Source: Burkholderiales bacterium 70-64 (GTDB lineage Bacteria > Pseudomonadota > Gammaproteobacteria > Burkholderiales > Burkholderiaceae_E). Taken from it: 37,637 nucleotides of DNA. Under the pieces are notes generated by a model, which did not search any database, was not told the origin of the DNA, and saw nothing but the letters and a program-made list of their open reading frames with translations. The translations under genes and the position numbers were made by a program. Below are positions 16,443 through 26,400 of this stretch, in pieces; position 1 is the stretch's first letter, and the number at the start of each line of letters is the position of its first letter. The DNA lies in contig MKUQ01000049.1 in NCBI GenBank assembly GCA_001898645.1, positions 1 to 37,637 on the forward strand, read 5' to 3'.

Positions 16443-16465
16443 TCGTGTCGGGCGGCCCCAGTGCA

Positions 16466-16497
16466 GACCACGGCATGCACGGACCACGGCATGCACG
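16466..16497 (+). repeat. Perfect 16-nt tandem duplication
   Basis: GACCACGGCATGCACG occurs twice back to back (16466-16481 and 16482-16497) in the gap between the convergent DUF1501 and small membrane protein genes. It is probably a slippage duplication, and copy number may vary between strains. Confidence 0.8.
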
Positions 16498-16504
16498 GGC
16501 CGCA

Positions 16505-16524
16505 GCGCGCCGACCGCGGCGCGC
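16505..16524. terminator. GC-rich hairpin between convergent genes
   Basis: GCGCGCCG and CGGCGCGC pair perfectly around an ACCG loop. It sits between two converging genes and could serve both, but has no T-tract on either side. Confidence 0.35.
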
Positions 16525-16533
16525 AACGGCCGC

Positions 16534-16881
16534 CTACGCGCGCCGTCCCGGCAGCAGCGCGCTGAGCGCCCAGCTGATCAGGCTGTAGACGATCGCCGCG
16601 AGGATCGCCCAGCCGAAGCTGCGCACGGTGAAGCCCTCGAGGAAATTGGCCGCCAGCCAGAACAGGAAGCCGTTGATGACGAAGGTGAACAGGCCCAGGG
16701 TGAGCACGTTCACCGGCAGCGTGAGCACCAGCAGCACCGGGCGGATGATGGCGTTGAGCAGCCCCAGCACCAGCGCGGCCACCAGCGCCGTGCCGAAGCT
16801 GGCGACCTGCACCGCCGGCATGATCCACGCCAGCGCCAGCAGGCTGAGTGCATTGACGATCCAGGCGATGATCAGCGACAT
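16534..16881 (-). CDS. Four-helix YvlD/phage-holin-4-2-type membrane protein
   Basis: This 115-aa protein is almost entirely membrane-embedded, with four helices: about 3-22, 27-48, 52-80 and 88-110. The motif NAIIRPVLLVLTLPVNVLTLGLFTFVINGFLFW is the hallmark of the Phage_holin_4_2 (YvlD) family, which despite its name is mostly chromosomal and of unknown function. The gene lies 26 nt downstream of the stress-protein gene on the same strand and may be cotranscribed with it. No phage genes are nearby. Confidence 0.85.
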   Translation of the reverse strand: MSLIIAWIVNALSLLALAWIMPAVQVASFGTALVAALVLGLLNAIIRPVLLVLTLPVNVLTLGLFTFVINGFLFWLAANFLEGFTVRSFGWAILAAIVYSLISWALSALLPGRRA

Positions 16882-16907
16882 GGCTTCGGTCCCCCGTTCG
16901 GTGCGTT

Positions 16908-17333
16908 CTATTTGACCAGCAGGACCGGGACCTTGGAGATCTCGCTCACGCGCCGCGCCACCGAGCCGATGAGCAGGTCCTTCAGGCCGCCGCGCCCCTT
17001 GGAGCCGAGGACCAGCAGGTCGAACTTGCCGTCGTCGGCGGCCTTGGCGATGGCCCCGGCGACCTGGCCGGTGAGGATCAGCGTCTCGTGCTCCCGGCCG
17101 GCCTTCTCGAGCAGCTTGCGCGCCTCGCCGAGATCTTCCTCGCTCAGCTCGCGCAGGTAGTCGGTCACCGCCTGCTTGCCCACGAAACGCCGCGCGTGGC
17201 GCAGCGCGGTGTCGTCGTGCACGCTGATGAGCGTGATCGATCCGCCCTCGCGCAGCGCCTCGACCAGCTGCAGCGCGTACTTCGCCGCGCGCAGCGAGTT
17301 CTTCGAGCCATCGATGGCCACGAGCAGCTTCAT
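16908..17333 (-). CDS. Universal stress protein (UspA family)
   Basis: This 141-aa single-domain cytoplasmic protein begins MKLLVAIDGSKNSLRAA, the usual first strand and loop. The C-terminal GSKGRGGLKDLLIGSVARRV fits the G-2x-G-9x-G(S/T) nucleotide-binding pattern, so it is probably an ATP-binding Usp. The start was chosen at 17333 because GAAGGAG precedes it and the upstream codons do not fit the family. The remains of ubiX lie between it and grxD. Confidence 0.9.
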   Translation of the reverse strand: MKLLVAIDGSKNSLRAAKYALQLVEALREGGSITLISVHDDTALRHARRFVGKQAVTDYLRELSEEDLGEARKLLEKAGREHETLILTGQVAGAIAKAADDGKFDLLVLGSKGRGGLKDLLIGSVARRVSEISKVPVLLVK

Positions 17334-17404
17334 CCGTTTTCTCCTTCTTCTGCAGTGCGCAGCCCGCCCCACCGGGGTGCGAACTGGTGCTCGATCCCGA
17401 ACGG

Positions 17405-17467
17405 GTCGAGCACGCGTACCCCGTCCACGGCGCCCGAGGCGCCGGTGATCGCGACGATGAGTAGGCT
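17405..17467 (-). pseudogene. ubiX: Remnant of the 5' end of ubiX
   Basis: Directly after the grxD stop, the minus strand reads SLLIVAITGASGAVDGVRVLD. This matches the first beta-strand and FMN-binding loop of flavin prenyltransferase UbiX (IVAITGASGA.YGVRLL). The match ends after about 21 codons, the frame then reads unrelated sequence into the stress-protein gene, and no clear start codon remains. My recollection is that ubiX often follows grxD in related genomes, which would make this a deletion scar. The match is short, so confidence is moderate. Confidence 0.5.
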
Positions 17468-17787
17468 CAGGTGAGCGATTCCTGCGGCAGCAGCTTCTGC
17501 AGCTCGCCCGACTGGTACATCTCGTAGACGATGTCGGAACCGCCGACGAACTCGCCGCCGATGTAGAGCTGCGGGATCGTCGGCCAGTTGGCGTACTCCT
17601 TGATGGCCTGGCGGACCTCGTCGTCCTCGAGGACGTTGACGGTGACCAGGTTCTTCACGCCGCAGGCCTTGAGGATCTGGATGGCCCGGCCCGAGAAGCC
17701 GCACTGCGGGAATTCCGCGGTGCCCTTCATGAAGAGGACCACCGGATTCTCGGTGACGGTCTTCTCGATGAACGCCTTTGCTTCCAT
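17467..17787 (-). CDS. grxD: Monothiol glutaredoxin Grx4
   Basis: This 106-aa protein is the normal length for a CGFS-type glutaredoxin. The active-site motif CGFS is at about 29-32 (FPQCGFSGRA). WPTIPQLYIGGEFVGGSDI supplies the cis-Pro and glutathione-binding residues. CGFS glutaredoxins carry [2Fe-2S] clusters, usually with BolA-type partners, and serve iron-sulphur assembly. The ATG at 17787 was chosen over an upstream in-frame ATG because it gives the family's N terminus (MEAKAFIEKTV). It sits at the end of the hemA-prfA-prmC series. Confidence 0.95.
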   Translation of the reverse strand: MEAKAFIEKTVTENPVVLFMKGTAEFPQCGFSGRAIQILKACGVKNLVTVNVLEDDEVRQAIKEYANWPTIPQLYIGGEFVGGSDIVYEMYQSGELQKLLPQESLT

Positions 17788-17833
17788 GGATGCCTCGAAA
17801 TGGGTGCGATGCCGCAAGGGCAGAATGTTCATT

Positions 17834-18739
17834 CTAGGAAGGTCTGCGCGCCGAGGTCAAACCGGGCTCTCCGCCGCGGGCGCCGCCGGCGCGCGCTGTC
17901 GTGACCCGCGGCAGGCCGGCGGCATCGGGCAGGGTGGCGATGTCGCGCCAGCCGCCCGCCGCGAGCAGCGCCTGCAGGGCCTGCTGCTGGTCGTGGCCGT
18001 GCTCGAGCAGCAGCCAGCCGCCGGCGGCCAGGTGGCGCGGGGCTGCGGCCACGATCGCGCGCACGGCCTCGAGGCCGTCGGGACCCGCTGCGAGCGCCTC
18101 GCGCGGCTCGAAGCGCAGGTCGCCGCGCGCCAGGTGCGCGTCGCCTTCGGCGACGTAGGGCGGGTTGGAGAGCACCAGCTCGAAGCGCTCGCGGCTGTCC
18201 ACGGCCTGCCACCAGCTGCCGCGGCGCAGGCGCAGGCGGGCGCCGGCCAGCGCCGCGCCGGCCAGCCGGCCGGCGTTGCGGCGCGCCACGGCCAGGGCCG
18301 CAGCCGAACGGTCGGTGGCCAGCACCTGCAGGTCGGGGCGCTCGCAGGCGAGGCTGACGGCCAGCACCCCGCTGCCGGTGCCCAGCTCGAGCACGCGCGC
18401 CTGCCGCGGCGCGCGTTCGAGCGCCAGCTGCAGCAGCAGCTCGGTTTCGGGCCGCGGGATAAGCACGTCGGTGCTCACTTCGAACTGTCGGCCGGCAAAC
18501 TCGCGCCGGCCGGTCAGGTAGGCGATGGGTTCGCCGGCGAGCCGCCGGCGCGCGAGGTTCGCGAAGACCTGGGCGGCCTGCGCCTCGGCCGCCTCGTCAC
18601 CGTGAGCGATCAGCCATTCGCGCGAGCGCCCGCTGGCATGTTCGAGCAGCACCCGGGCCTCGAGCCGGGGCAGGCCGCTGGCGTGCGCGAGGCTGTCCCA
18701 GTCGGCAGCCGGGGCGGCGAGGGCGGGCCGGGACGTCAT
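17834..18739 (-). CDS. prmC: Release factor glutamine methyltransferase
   Basis: This 301-aa protein methylates the Gln of the GGQ motif in release factors, using SAM. The SAM loop VLELGTGSGVLAVSLA is at about 116-131, and the substrate-binding NPPY motif is at about 190. The N-terminal helical domain is present (LEARVLLEHASGRSREWL). The C-terminal 20 residues (TARAGGARGGEPGLTSARRPS) run past the usual end and are low complexity. It lies directly downstream of its substrate gene prfA on the same strand, the common arrangement. Confidence 0.95.
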   Translation of the reverse strand: MTSRPALAAPAADWDSLAHASGLPRLEARVLLEHASGRSREWLIAHGDEAAEAQAAQVFANLARRRLAGEPIAYLTGRREFAGRQFEVSTDVLIPRPETELLLQLALERAPRQARVLELGTGSGVLAVSLACERPDLQVLATDRSAAALAVARRNAGRLAGAALAGARLRLRRGSWWQAVDSRERFELVLSNPPYVAEGDAHLARGDLRFEPREALAAGPDGLEAVRAIVAAAPRHLAAGGWLLLEHGHDQQQALQALLAAGGWRDIATLPDAAGLPRVTTARAGGARGGEPGLTSARRPS

Positions 18740-18771
18740 GGTGCGCGGGGGCGGCGGGGCGGCGGGGCGGA

Positions 18772-19857
18772 TCAGGCGGCGTCCTCGCCGAGCTCGGCGA
18801 GCAGGCGCGCCTGATTCTCGGCGCCCAGCGCGTCGAGCAGCTCGTCGAGGTCACCGTCCATCACCTGCTGCAGCTTGTACAGCGTCAGGTTGATGCGGTG
18901 GTCGGTGACCCGGCCCTGCGGAAAATTGTAGGTACGGATGCGCTCGGAGCGGTCGCCCGTGCCGACCAGCGACTTGCGCTGGGCCGCTTCGCGTGCCTGC
19001 GCCTCGCGCGTGCGGCGGTCTTTCAGGCGGGCCGCGAGCACCTGCATCGCGCGTTCGCGGTTGCGGTGCTGCGAGCGGTCGTCCTGGCATTCGACCACGA
19101 TGCCCGTGGGCAGGTGGGTGATGCGCACCGCCGATTCGGTCTTGTTCACGTGCTGGCCGCCTGCGCCGGAGGCGCGGAACACGTCGATGCGCAGCTCCTC
19201 CGGATCGATGTCGACATCGCCCACGGCGTCGGCCTCGGGCAGCACCGCCACCGTGCAGGCCGAGGTGTGGATGCGCCCCTGCGCCTCGGTCTCGGGCACG
19301 CGCTGCACGCGATGCACGCCGGATTCGAACTTCAACCGCGAGTACGCTCCTTCGCCGGCGATGCGCACGATGACCTCCTTGTAGCCGCCCAGCTCGGACT
19401 CGCTGGCTGACATCAGCTCGGTGCGCCAGTGCTGGCGCTCGGCGAAGCGCAGGTACATGCGCAGCAGGTCGCCCGCGAACAGCGCCGATTCGTCGCCGCC
19501 GGTGCCGGCGCGGATCTCGAGGAACACGTTGCGCTCGTCGTTCGGGTCGCGCGGCAGCAGCAGGCGCTGCAGCAGCGCGGTCTGCTCCTCGGCACGCGCG
19601 GCGGCCGCGCTCGATTCCTCGTCGGCGAAGGCGCGCAGCTCGGGGTCGGCGCGCATCTGCTCGGCGGTCTGCAGGTCGCTCACGGCGCGCTTCCAGGCGT
19701 GGAAGCACTCCACCACCTGCGCAAGCTCGGCCTGCTCGCGGCTGGCGCGGCGAAAGGCCTCGAGGTCGCGCGCGGCGTCCTCGCCCGAGAGCATCAGGTT
19801 GACTTCGGCCAGGCGGCGTTCGAGCTGCTCGAGCCTGGCCTGCATCGAGGCCTTCAT
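18772..19857 (-). CDS. prfA: Peptide chain release factor 1
   Basis: This 361-aa protein is the standard length. The GGQ motif is in [16 protein letters not shown] at about 232. The codon-reading tripeptide PxT appears as PET within [24 protein letters not shown], which marks RF1 (UAA/UAG) rather than RF2. The ATG at 19857 gives [15 protein letters not shown]; an upstream in-frame TTG is less likely. Its upstream region is filled by a 121-nt inverted-repeat element that ends 10 nt before the start, leaving only a weak ribosome site. Confidence 0.96.
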   Translation of the reverse strand: MKASMQARLEQLERRLAEVNLMLSGEDAARDLEAFRRASREQAELAQVVECFHAWKRAVSDLQTAEQMRADPELRAFADEESSAAAARAEEQTALLQRLLLPRDPNDERNVFLEIRAGTGGDESALFAGDLLRMYLRFAERQHWRTELMSASESELGGYKEVIVRIAGEGAYSRLKFESGVHRVQRVPETEAQGRIHTSACTVAVLPEADAVGDVDIDPEELRIDVFRASGAGGQHVNKTESAVRITHLPTGIVVECQDDRSQHRNRERAMQVLAARLKDRRTREAQAREAAQRKSLVGTGDRSERIRTYNFPQGRVTDHRINLTLYKLQQVMDGDLDELLDALGAENQARLLAELGEDAA

Positions 19858-19867
19858 CGGCAACTTA

Positions 19868-19988
19868 GAACGTGTGAAGGAATCGTAGCGAGCGGCCCGA
19901 GGTCGTGCCGAGAAGCGCAGCCGTACGAGAGTACGGCGAGCATCGCAGGCGCGAGATCGGGGCGCGCAGTAGGTTCATTCACACATTC
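19868..19988. repeat. 121-nt MITE/REP-like palindromic element between hemA and prfA
   Basis: The ends GAACGTGTGAAGGAATC (19868-19884) and GGTTCATTCACACATTC (19972-19988) are inverted repeats matching at 14 of 17 positions. Inside lies a perfect hairpin, GCCGTAC-GAGA-GTACGGC (19920-19937). The element exactly fills the gap between the hemA stop and the prfA start. It has no coding capacity. It looks like a small non-autonomous repeat that could affect hemA-prfA cotranscription or mRNA processing. Confidence 0.65.
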
Positions 19989-21299
19989 TCATTGTTCGGG
20001 CGTGGCGGCTTGCGTAGCCGGTGAGGCTTCCGGCGCCGACTGCGCGGCGCGCTCGGGCAGCAACTGGTCGAGCAGCGGCAGCAGCTGTTCGCGCTGCGCC
20101 TCCGGGCCGTGCAGCAGCGCGGTGGGGCCGTGCAGGAACTTGCTGGTCAGGCCGTGGGCAAGCGCCTCCAGCACCTCGACGGGCGCGTCGCCGCGCGCCA
20201 GGGCGCGGCGCGCGCGCTCCAGCTCGGCCTGCTTGATCGCCTCGCCGCGGGCATGCAGCGAGCGGATCGCCGGCACCGCACGACGCGTGGACATCCACTG
20301 CATGAAGGCGTCGACGCGCGTCTCGATGATCGCCTCGGCCTGGGCGACCGCCGCCCGGCGGTTCTCGGCGCCGGTCGTGACCTGGCGGCCGAGGTCGTCC
20401 ACCGTGTAGAGGAACACGTCGTCGAGCCGTCCCACTTCGGCCTCGATGTCGCGCGGCACGGCCAGGTCGACCATGAACATCGGGCGCCGGCGCCGCGCGC
20501 GCGTGGCGCGCTCGACCATGCCCAGGCCGATGATGGGCAGCGAGCTGGCCGTACACGAGACGAGGATGTCGAATTCGTCGAGGCGCTCGGGCAGATCGGC
20601 CAGCCGCAGGCACTCGGCGCCCAGGCGCTGGGCGAGCTTGGCGGCGCGCTCGATGGTGCGGTTGGCCACCACGATGCGCTTGGGATGCTGGGCGGCGAAG
20701 TGGGTGGCGGCCAGCTCGATCATCTCGCCGGCGCCCACGAACAGCACCTGGGTTTCGCGCAGATCCTCGAAGATGCGCCGCGCCAGCCGCACCGCGGCTG
20801 CGGCCATGGACACCGAATGGGCGCCGATCTCGGTGGTGCTGCGCACCACCTTGGCCACCTCGAACGAGCGCTGGAACAGCTGGTGCAGGTGCGTGCCCAG
20901 CGCGCCGGCCTCGTGGGCCACGCGCGCAGCCTGCTTCATCTGGCCGAGGATCTGGGGCTCGCCGAGCACCATGGAATCGAGGCCGGCGGCGACCCGGAAG
21001 GCGTGGCGCACCGCCTCGCCGCCGGGCAGGGCGTAGAGGTGGGGCTGCAGGCTTTCGGCGCGATGCCGGGTATCGAGCCAGCCGGCGATCGCGGCCTGGG
21101 CCTCGTGCGGCTCGCGCGTGGCGCAGTAGATCTCGGTGCGGTTGCAGGTCGACAGGATGGCCGATTCGGGGACCACCGCCGACAGGTGCCGGCGCAGGTC
21201 GGCCAGCGCCGAGCGCAGGACTTCGCCGGGGAATGCGATCTGCTCGCGCAGCGTGAGCGGCGCGCTCTGGTGGTTCAGGCCGAGCGTCAGCAGTTGCAT
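19989..21299 (-). CDS. hemA: Glutamyl-tRNA reductase
   Basis: This 436-aa enzyme reduces glutamyl-tRNA to glutamate-1-semialdehyde with NADPH, the first committed step of tetrapyrrole synthesis by the C5 route. The catalytic cysteine lies in [11 protein letters not shown] (about 50). The [16 protein letters not shown] stretch is at about 107-122, and the NADPH-binding VLFVGAGEM is near 185. The C-terminal dimerisation domain is complete, followed by a short Ala/Pro/Gln-rich tail. The ilvA stop is 13 nt upstream, so readthrough from ilvA is likely. Confidence 0.96.
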   Translation of the reverse strand: MQLLTLGLNHQSAPLTLREQIAFPGEVLRSALADLRRHLSAVVPESAILSTCNRTEIYCATREPHEAQAAIAGWLDTRHRAESLQPHLYALPGGEAVRHAFRVAAGLDSMVLGEPQILGQMKQAARVAHEAGALGTHLHQLFQRSFEVAKVVRSTTEIGAHSVSMAAAAVRLARRIFEDLRETQVLFVGAGEMIELAATHFAAQHPKRIVVANRTIERAAKLAQRLGAECLRLADLPERLDEFDILVSCTASSLPIIGLGMVERATRARRRRPMFMVDLAVPRDIEAEVGRLDDVFLYTVDDLGRQVTTGAENRRAAVAQAEAIIETRVDAFMQWMSTRRAVPAIRSLHARGEAIKQAELERARRALARGDAPVEVLEALAHGLTSKFLHGPTALLHGPEAQREQLLPLLDQLLPERAAQSAPEASPATQAATPEQ

Positions 21300-21312
21300 A
21301 ACCGGCTGAATT

Positions 21313-22842
21313 TTATCGGATTATGGCGTGCGCTCCAAGGAATAGCCGATAGGCCGGATGCTGGGTTTCGTCACGGTGCGGGTAGCCCAGGGTGGCCAGG
21401 AATTCGCGGAACATCTTCTTCTCGCCGGCCGGCACCTGGATGCCGACCAGGATCTTCCCGTAGTCGGCGCCGTGGTTGCGGTAGTGGAACAGCGAGATGT
21501 TCCAGTTCGGGCTCATGCTCGAGAGGAAGCGCATCAGCGCGCCGGGGCGCTCCGGGAACTCGAAGCTGTAGAGCAGCTCGTTCTTCGCCAGCGGCGAGTG
21601 CCCGCCCACCATGTGCCGCAGGTGCAGCTTGCCCAGCTCGTCGTCGGTCAGGTCGAGCGCCTGGAAGCCGGCCTCGCCGAACGCCTGTGCGATCTGCGCG
21701 GCTTCGCCCGGCCGCGAGGTCTGGATGCCGACGAACACGTGCGCCTGCTGCGCGTCGGCGATCCGGTAGTTGAACTCGGTGACGTTGCGCGGGCCGACCG
21801 CCTCGCAGAAGCGCCGGAAGCTGCCGCGTTCCTCGGGGATGGTGACCGCGAACACCGCCTCGCGCCGCTCGCCGATCTCGGCGCGCTCGGACACGAAGCG
21901 CAGCCGATCGAAGTTCATGTTGGCCCCGGAGGCGACCGCGACCAGCGTTTCGCCGTGCAGGCGCTCGCGCTCGACGTAGGCCTTGAGCCCGGCCACCGAG
22001 AGCGCGCCGGCCGGCTCGAGGATGGAGCGGGTGTCGGTGAAGACGTCCTTGATGGCCGCGCAGATGGCGTCGGTGTCGACCAGCACGACGCCGTCGAGCA
22101 GCGCGCGGCACAGGCGGAAGGTTTCCTCGCCGACCTTCTTGACCGCGGTGCCGTCCGAGAACAGCCCCACGTCGTGCAGCTCGACGCGTCGGCCGCTGGC
22201 GATCGAGCGCGCCATCGCGTCGGAATCGGTGGTCTGCACGCCGATCACGCGGATATCGGGCCGCACCTGCTTGACGTAGGCGGCGATGCCCGAGGCCAGG
22301 CCGCCGCCGCCGATGGCCACGAAGATGGCGTGGATCGGGCCCGGGTGCTGGCGCAGGATCTCCATGCCTATGGTGCCCTGGCCGGCGATCACGTCCGGGT
22401 CGTCGAACGGGTGGACGAAGGTGAGCTGCTCGCGCGCCTGGCGCTCGTCGGCAGCGGCGGCGGCGTCGCTGTAGGACTCGCCGCTGAGCACCACCTCGCC
22501 TCCGAGGGCGCGCACCGCATCGATCTTCACCTGCGGCGTGGTGACCGGCATCACGATCACCGCCCGGCAGCCGAGCCGGCGCGCCGCCAGCGCCACGCCC
22601 TGCGCGTGGTTGCCCGCCGAGGCGGCGATCACCCCGCGGGCGAGCTGCTCGGCCGAGAGCTGCGCCATGCGGTTGTAGGCGCCGCGCAGCTTGAACGAGA
22701 AGACCGGCTGCAGGTCTTCGCACTTGAGCAGCACGGAGTTGTTCAGCCGCTCGGACAGCCCGCCGGCCAGCTCGAGGGGGGTCTCCCGGGCGACGTCGTA
22801 GACCTTGGCTGTGAGGATGCGCTTGAGGTAGTCGATCGACAT
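21313..22842 (-). CDS. ilvA: Threonine ammonia-lyase, biosynthetic
   Basis: This 509-aa PLP enzyme converts threonine to 2-oxobutanoate, the first step of isoleucine synthesis. The PLP lysine is in [12 protein letters not shown] (about 49-60), the phosphate-binding [13 protein letters not shown] is at about 74, and the [10 protein letters not shown] loop is near 180. The C terminus carries two ACT-like regulatory repeats ([20 protein letters not shown] and [18 protein letters not shown]), as in the long, isoleucine-inhibited form. The frame runs open far upstream, but that is antisense to yqa[11 protein letters not shown] at 22842 is the family's start. Confidence 0.96.
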   Translation of the reverse strand: MSIDYLKRILTAKVYDVARETPLELAGGLSERLNNSVLLKCEDLQPVFSFKLRGAYNRMAQLSAEQLARGVIAASAGNHAQGVALAARRLGCRAVIVMPVTTPQVKIDAVRALGGEVVLSGESYSDAAAAADERQAREQLTFVHPFDDPDVIAGQGTIGMEILRQHPGPIHAIFVAIGGGGLASGIAAYVKQVRPDIRVIGVQTTDSDAMARSIASGRRVELHDVGLFSDGTAVKKVGEETFRLCRALLDGVVLVDTDAICAAIKDVFTDTRSILEPAGALSVAGLKAYVERERLHGETLVAVASGANMNFDRLRFVSERAEIGERREAVFAVTIPEERGSFRRFCEAVGPRNVTEFNYRIADAQQAHVFVGIQTSRPGEAAQIAQAFGEAGFQALDLTDDELGKLHLRHMVGGHSPLAKNELLYSFEFPERPGALMRFLSSMSPNWNISLFHYRNHGADYGKILVGIQVPAGEKKMFREFLATLGYPHRDETQHPAYRLFLGAHAIIR

Positions 22843-22893
22843 GACCGGCGGGATTCTACCGTTCCGCGCCGGTGGCGTCGTCGGCACCGCTGG

Positions 22894-22899
22894 TAGACT
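22894..22899 (+). promoter_or_regulatory. Possible -10 box for the YqaA-like gene
   Basis: TAGACT lies 9 nt upstream of the ATG in the 66-nt divergent gap with ilvA. If used it would give a very short leader. No convincing -35 box. Confidence 0.2.
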
Positions 22900-22908
22900 G
22901 CGCACCCG

Positions 22909-23403
22909 ATGGACGCCTTGGCCCGGATGCTGGTCGGCTGGTTCTCGCTGCCCGGGAACGGGCTGTCGACGATTTTCGCCGTCGCCTTCGTCTCGGCCAC
23001 GCTGCTGCCGATGGGGTCCGAGCCGGTGGTGTTCGGCTTCGTGAAGCTCGAGCCGGATCAGTTCTGGGTTGCCATCGCCGTGGCCACGGCCGGCAATACG
23101 CTCGGGGGCATGGTCGACTACTGGCTCGGCCTGGGCGCGCACGAAGCGGTGGCGCGCGGCAAGCAGACGATCCACCTGAAATGGCTGCAGCGGCTCGGGC
23201 CCCGGGCGCTGTTCTTCGCCTGGCTGCCCGTGCTCGGTGACCCGCTGTGCGCGGTGGCCGGCTGGCTGCGGCTGCCGTTCTGGCCCAGCGTGGGCTGGAT
23301 GGCGCTCGGCAAGTTCCTGCGCTACGTGGCGATGACGGCGGCGCTGATGGGCGTGCCCGATGCCTGGTGGCACGCCCTGGTGCGGCCGTTCTCGGGCGGT
23401 TGA
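22909..23403 (+). CDS. YqaA/DedA-like small membrane protein
   Basis: This 164-aa inner-membrane protein has hydrophobic segments at about 17-35, 47-65 and 95-112, plus a C-terminal helix near 135-150. The stretches [25 protein letters not shown] and [24 protein letters not shown] match the YqaA branch of the DedA/SNARE-associated family. That family includes lipid scramblases and transport-linked proteins, but the YqaA branch has no settled function. It is divergent from ilvA and reads towards the oxidoreductase gene. Confidence 0.85.
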   Translation: MDALARMLVGWFSLPGNGLSTIFAVAFVSATLLPMGSEPVVFGFVKLEPDQFWVAIAVATAGNTLGGMVDYWLGLGAHEAVARGKQTIHLKWLQRLGPRALFFAWLPVLGDPLCAVAGWLRLPFWPSVGWMALGKFLRYVAMTAALMGVPDAWWHALVRPFSGG

Positions 23404-23440
23404 GCAGCGTCGGCCGGGCGCTCTGCGCGCTCCGGTCGGC

Positions 23441-23446
23441 TAGAAT
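23441..23446 (+). promoter_or_regulatory. Possible -10 box before the FAD/FeS oxidoreductase
   Basis: TAGAAT in the context GGCTAGAATCGG lies 10 nt before the ATG. A transcript from it would be nearly leaderless. No clear -35. Confidence 0.25.
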
Positions 23447-23456
23447 CGGCGCTCCG

Positions 23457-26400
23457 ATGAATTCCCCGTTCGCAGCCCGGCCCGCAGCGGTCCCCGACCC
23501 CGTCGCCGGCCGGGCAGACGTCTGCGACGCCGGCACGGCCGGTCCGGTGCGCCTGCGCGAGATCCCCTACAACTACACCTCGTTCTCCGATCGCGAGATC
23601 GTCATCCGCCTGCTCGGCGCCGAGGGCTGGTCGCTGGTGAGCGAGCTGCGCGGCGAGCGCCGCACCGGCCGCTCCGCGCGCATGCTCTACGAGGTGCTGG
23701 GCGACATCTGGGCGGTGCGGCGCAACCCGTACCTGCAGGACGACCTGCTCGACGACCCGAAGCGCCGGCGCCTGCTGGTCGAGGCGCTGCACCACCGGCT
23801 CGGCGAGATCGAGAAGCGCCGCCGGCTCGACCTGAGCGCCGCGGCCGACGATGCGGCCGGCGAACGCAGTCAGCGGGTGAGCCGGCTGCTCGAGCTGGCG
23901 CGCCGCGCGGTGGCCGGCTTCGAGGACGAATGCGCGCGCACCGGCGCGCTGCGCGTGCGCGCGATGCGGCGGCTGTCGCGCCATACCGCGCGCGACAACG
24001 TCCGCTTCGACGGCATGAGCCGCGTCTCGCACGTCACCGACGCCACCGACTGGCGGGTCGAGTACCCGTTCGTGGTGCTCACGCCCGACGCCGAGGCCGA
24101 GATCGCCCCGCTGGTGGCCGCGTGCATCGAGCTGGGCCTGACCGTCATACCGCGCGGCGGCGGCACCGGCTACACCGGCGGCGCGATTCCGCTCACGCCG
24201 ATGTCGGCAGTGATCAATACCGAGAAGCTCGAGCGCATGAGCGGCATCGAGCGGCTGCGCCTGCCCGGCATCGAGCACGAGGTGTCCACCGTGTTCACCG
24301 AGGCGGGCGTGGTCACGCGTCGCGTCACCGATGCGGCCGAGCGCGCCGGGCTGGTGTTCGCGGTCGACCCTACTTCGCTCGACGCCTCGTGCATCGGCGG
24401 CAACATCGCGATGAACGCCGGCGGCAAGAAGGCGGTGCTGTGGGGCACGGCGCTGGACAACCTCGCCTGGTGGCGGATGGTCGACCCCGACGGCAACTGG
24501 CTCGAGGTCACGCGCCTGGCGCACAACCTGGGCAAGATCCACGATGCGCCGAGCGCGTCGTTCGAGCTGAAGTGGTACGCGCCGAAGCAGCTCGGCGCCG
24601 ACGGCACGATGCGCGGCGCGCCGATCCGCAGCGAGCGGCTCGACATCGAGGGCCGGCGCTTCCGCAAGCCCGGCCTGGGCAAGGACGTCACCGACAAGTT
24701 CCTCGCCGGCCTGCCCGGCGTGCAGAAGGAAGGCTGCGACGGCCTGATCACGTCGGCGCGCTGGGTGCTGCACCGGATGCCGAAGTGCATCCGCACCGTC
24801 TGCCTGGAGTTCTTCGGCCAGCCCAAGGATGCGGTGCCGTCCATCGTCGAGATCAAGTCGTACCTCGACGCGCGCCCGCAGGGCGCGATCCTCGCCGGCC
24901 TGGAGCACCTCGACGAACGCTACCTGCGCGCGGTGGGCTATACCACCAAGTCGCGCCGCGGTGGGCTGCCGAAGATGGTGCTGATCGGCGACATCGTCGG
25001 CGACGACGACGAGGCGGTGGCGCGCGCCGCTTCGGAAGTGGTGCGGCTGGCCAACCGGCGCAGCGGCGAGGGCTTCGTCGCCGTGTCGGCCGAGGCGCGC
25101 AAGGCGTTCTGGGCCGACCGTTCGCGCACCGCGGCGATCGCGCGCCACACCAATGCGTTCAAGATCAACGAGGACGTCGTCATCCCGCTGGCGCGGATGG
25201 GCGAGTACACCGACGGCATCGAGCGCATCAACATCGAGCTGTCGACGAGGAACAAGCTGGCGGTGCTCGATGCGCTCGAGCGGCTGATGGGCGACGAGAC
25301 GCAGCTGCCGCAGGCCGCAGCAGCCGGGCGCGGCGGGGCGGGCGGGCATGCCGGGGCGGGCGGTGAAGCGGCCGGCGAGGCCCTGACCGCCGACCGCCGC
25401 GGGCAGGCGCTCGAGGTGATCGGCGCCGTGCGCCGGCGCTGGCGCTTCCTGCTCGATCGCATCGATGCGCCGCTGGCGCCGCTGCGCGAGACGCTCGACG
25501 AGCTCGGCCTGGAGCAGCTGCGCGCGAAGCTCGGCGAGCGGCTGGCGCAGGAGCCCGACGCCACCTTGTTCCGCGTCATGCAGGACCGCACCGTGCGCGT
25601 GTCGTGGAAGACCGAGGTGCGCGCGCCGCTGGACCGGATCTTCTCGGGGCTGGCCTTCGCGCCGCTGCTCGAGGCGATCGATGCAGCACACCGCAGGGTG
25701 CTGCGCGCCCGCGTGTTCGTCGCGCTGCACATGCACGCCGGCGACGGCAACGTGCACACCAACATCCCGGTGAACTCCGACGACTACGCGATGCTCGAGC
25801 AGGCGCACGCGACGGTGGCGCGCATCATGGCGCTGGCGCGCTCGCTCGACGGCGTGATCTCGGGCGAGCACGGCATCGGCATCACCAAGCTCGAGTTCCT
25901 CGGCAGCGAGGAGACGGCCGACTTCCGCGCCTACAAGCAGCGCATCGATCCGCACGGGCACTTCAACCGCGGCAAGCTGCTCGACGATCCGGCGCTGCCG
26001 GGCGACCTGCGCAACGCCTACACGCCGAGCTTCGGGCTGATGGGTGCCGAGTCGCTGATCCTGCAGCAGTCCGACATCGGCGCGATCGCCGATTCGGTGA
26101 AGAACTGCCTGCGCTGCGGCAAGTGCAAGCCGGTGTGCGCCACCCACGTGCCGCGCGCCAGCCTGCTCTATTCGCCGCGCAACAAGATCCTCGCCACCTC
26201 GCTGCTGGTCGAGGCTTTCCTGTACGAGGAGCAGACCCGGCGCGGCGTATCGGTGCGCCACTGGGACGAGTTCTCCGACGTGGCCGACCACTGTACCGTC
26301 TGCCACAAGTGCGTGACGCCGTGCCCGGTGGACATCGACTTCGGCGACGTGTCGATGAACATGCGCAACCTGCTGCGCAAGATGGGCAGGAAGAAGTTCA

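Noticed and set aside
16534..16881. Prophage remnant, because of the holin-like family name
   Set aside because: The family is mostly chromosomal and no other phage genes are present.
21313..23373. A 686-codon open frame extending ilvA upstream
   Set aside because: The extra 177 codons are antisense to the YqaA-like gene and have no family match; the ilvA N terminus starts cleanly at 22842.
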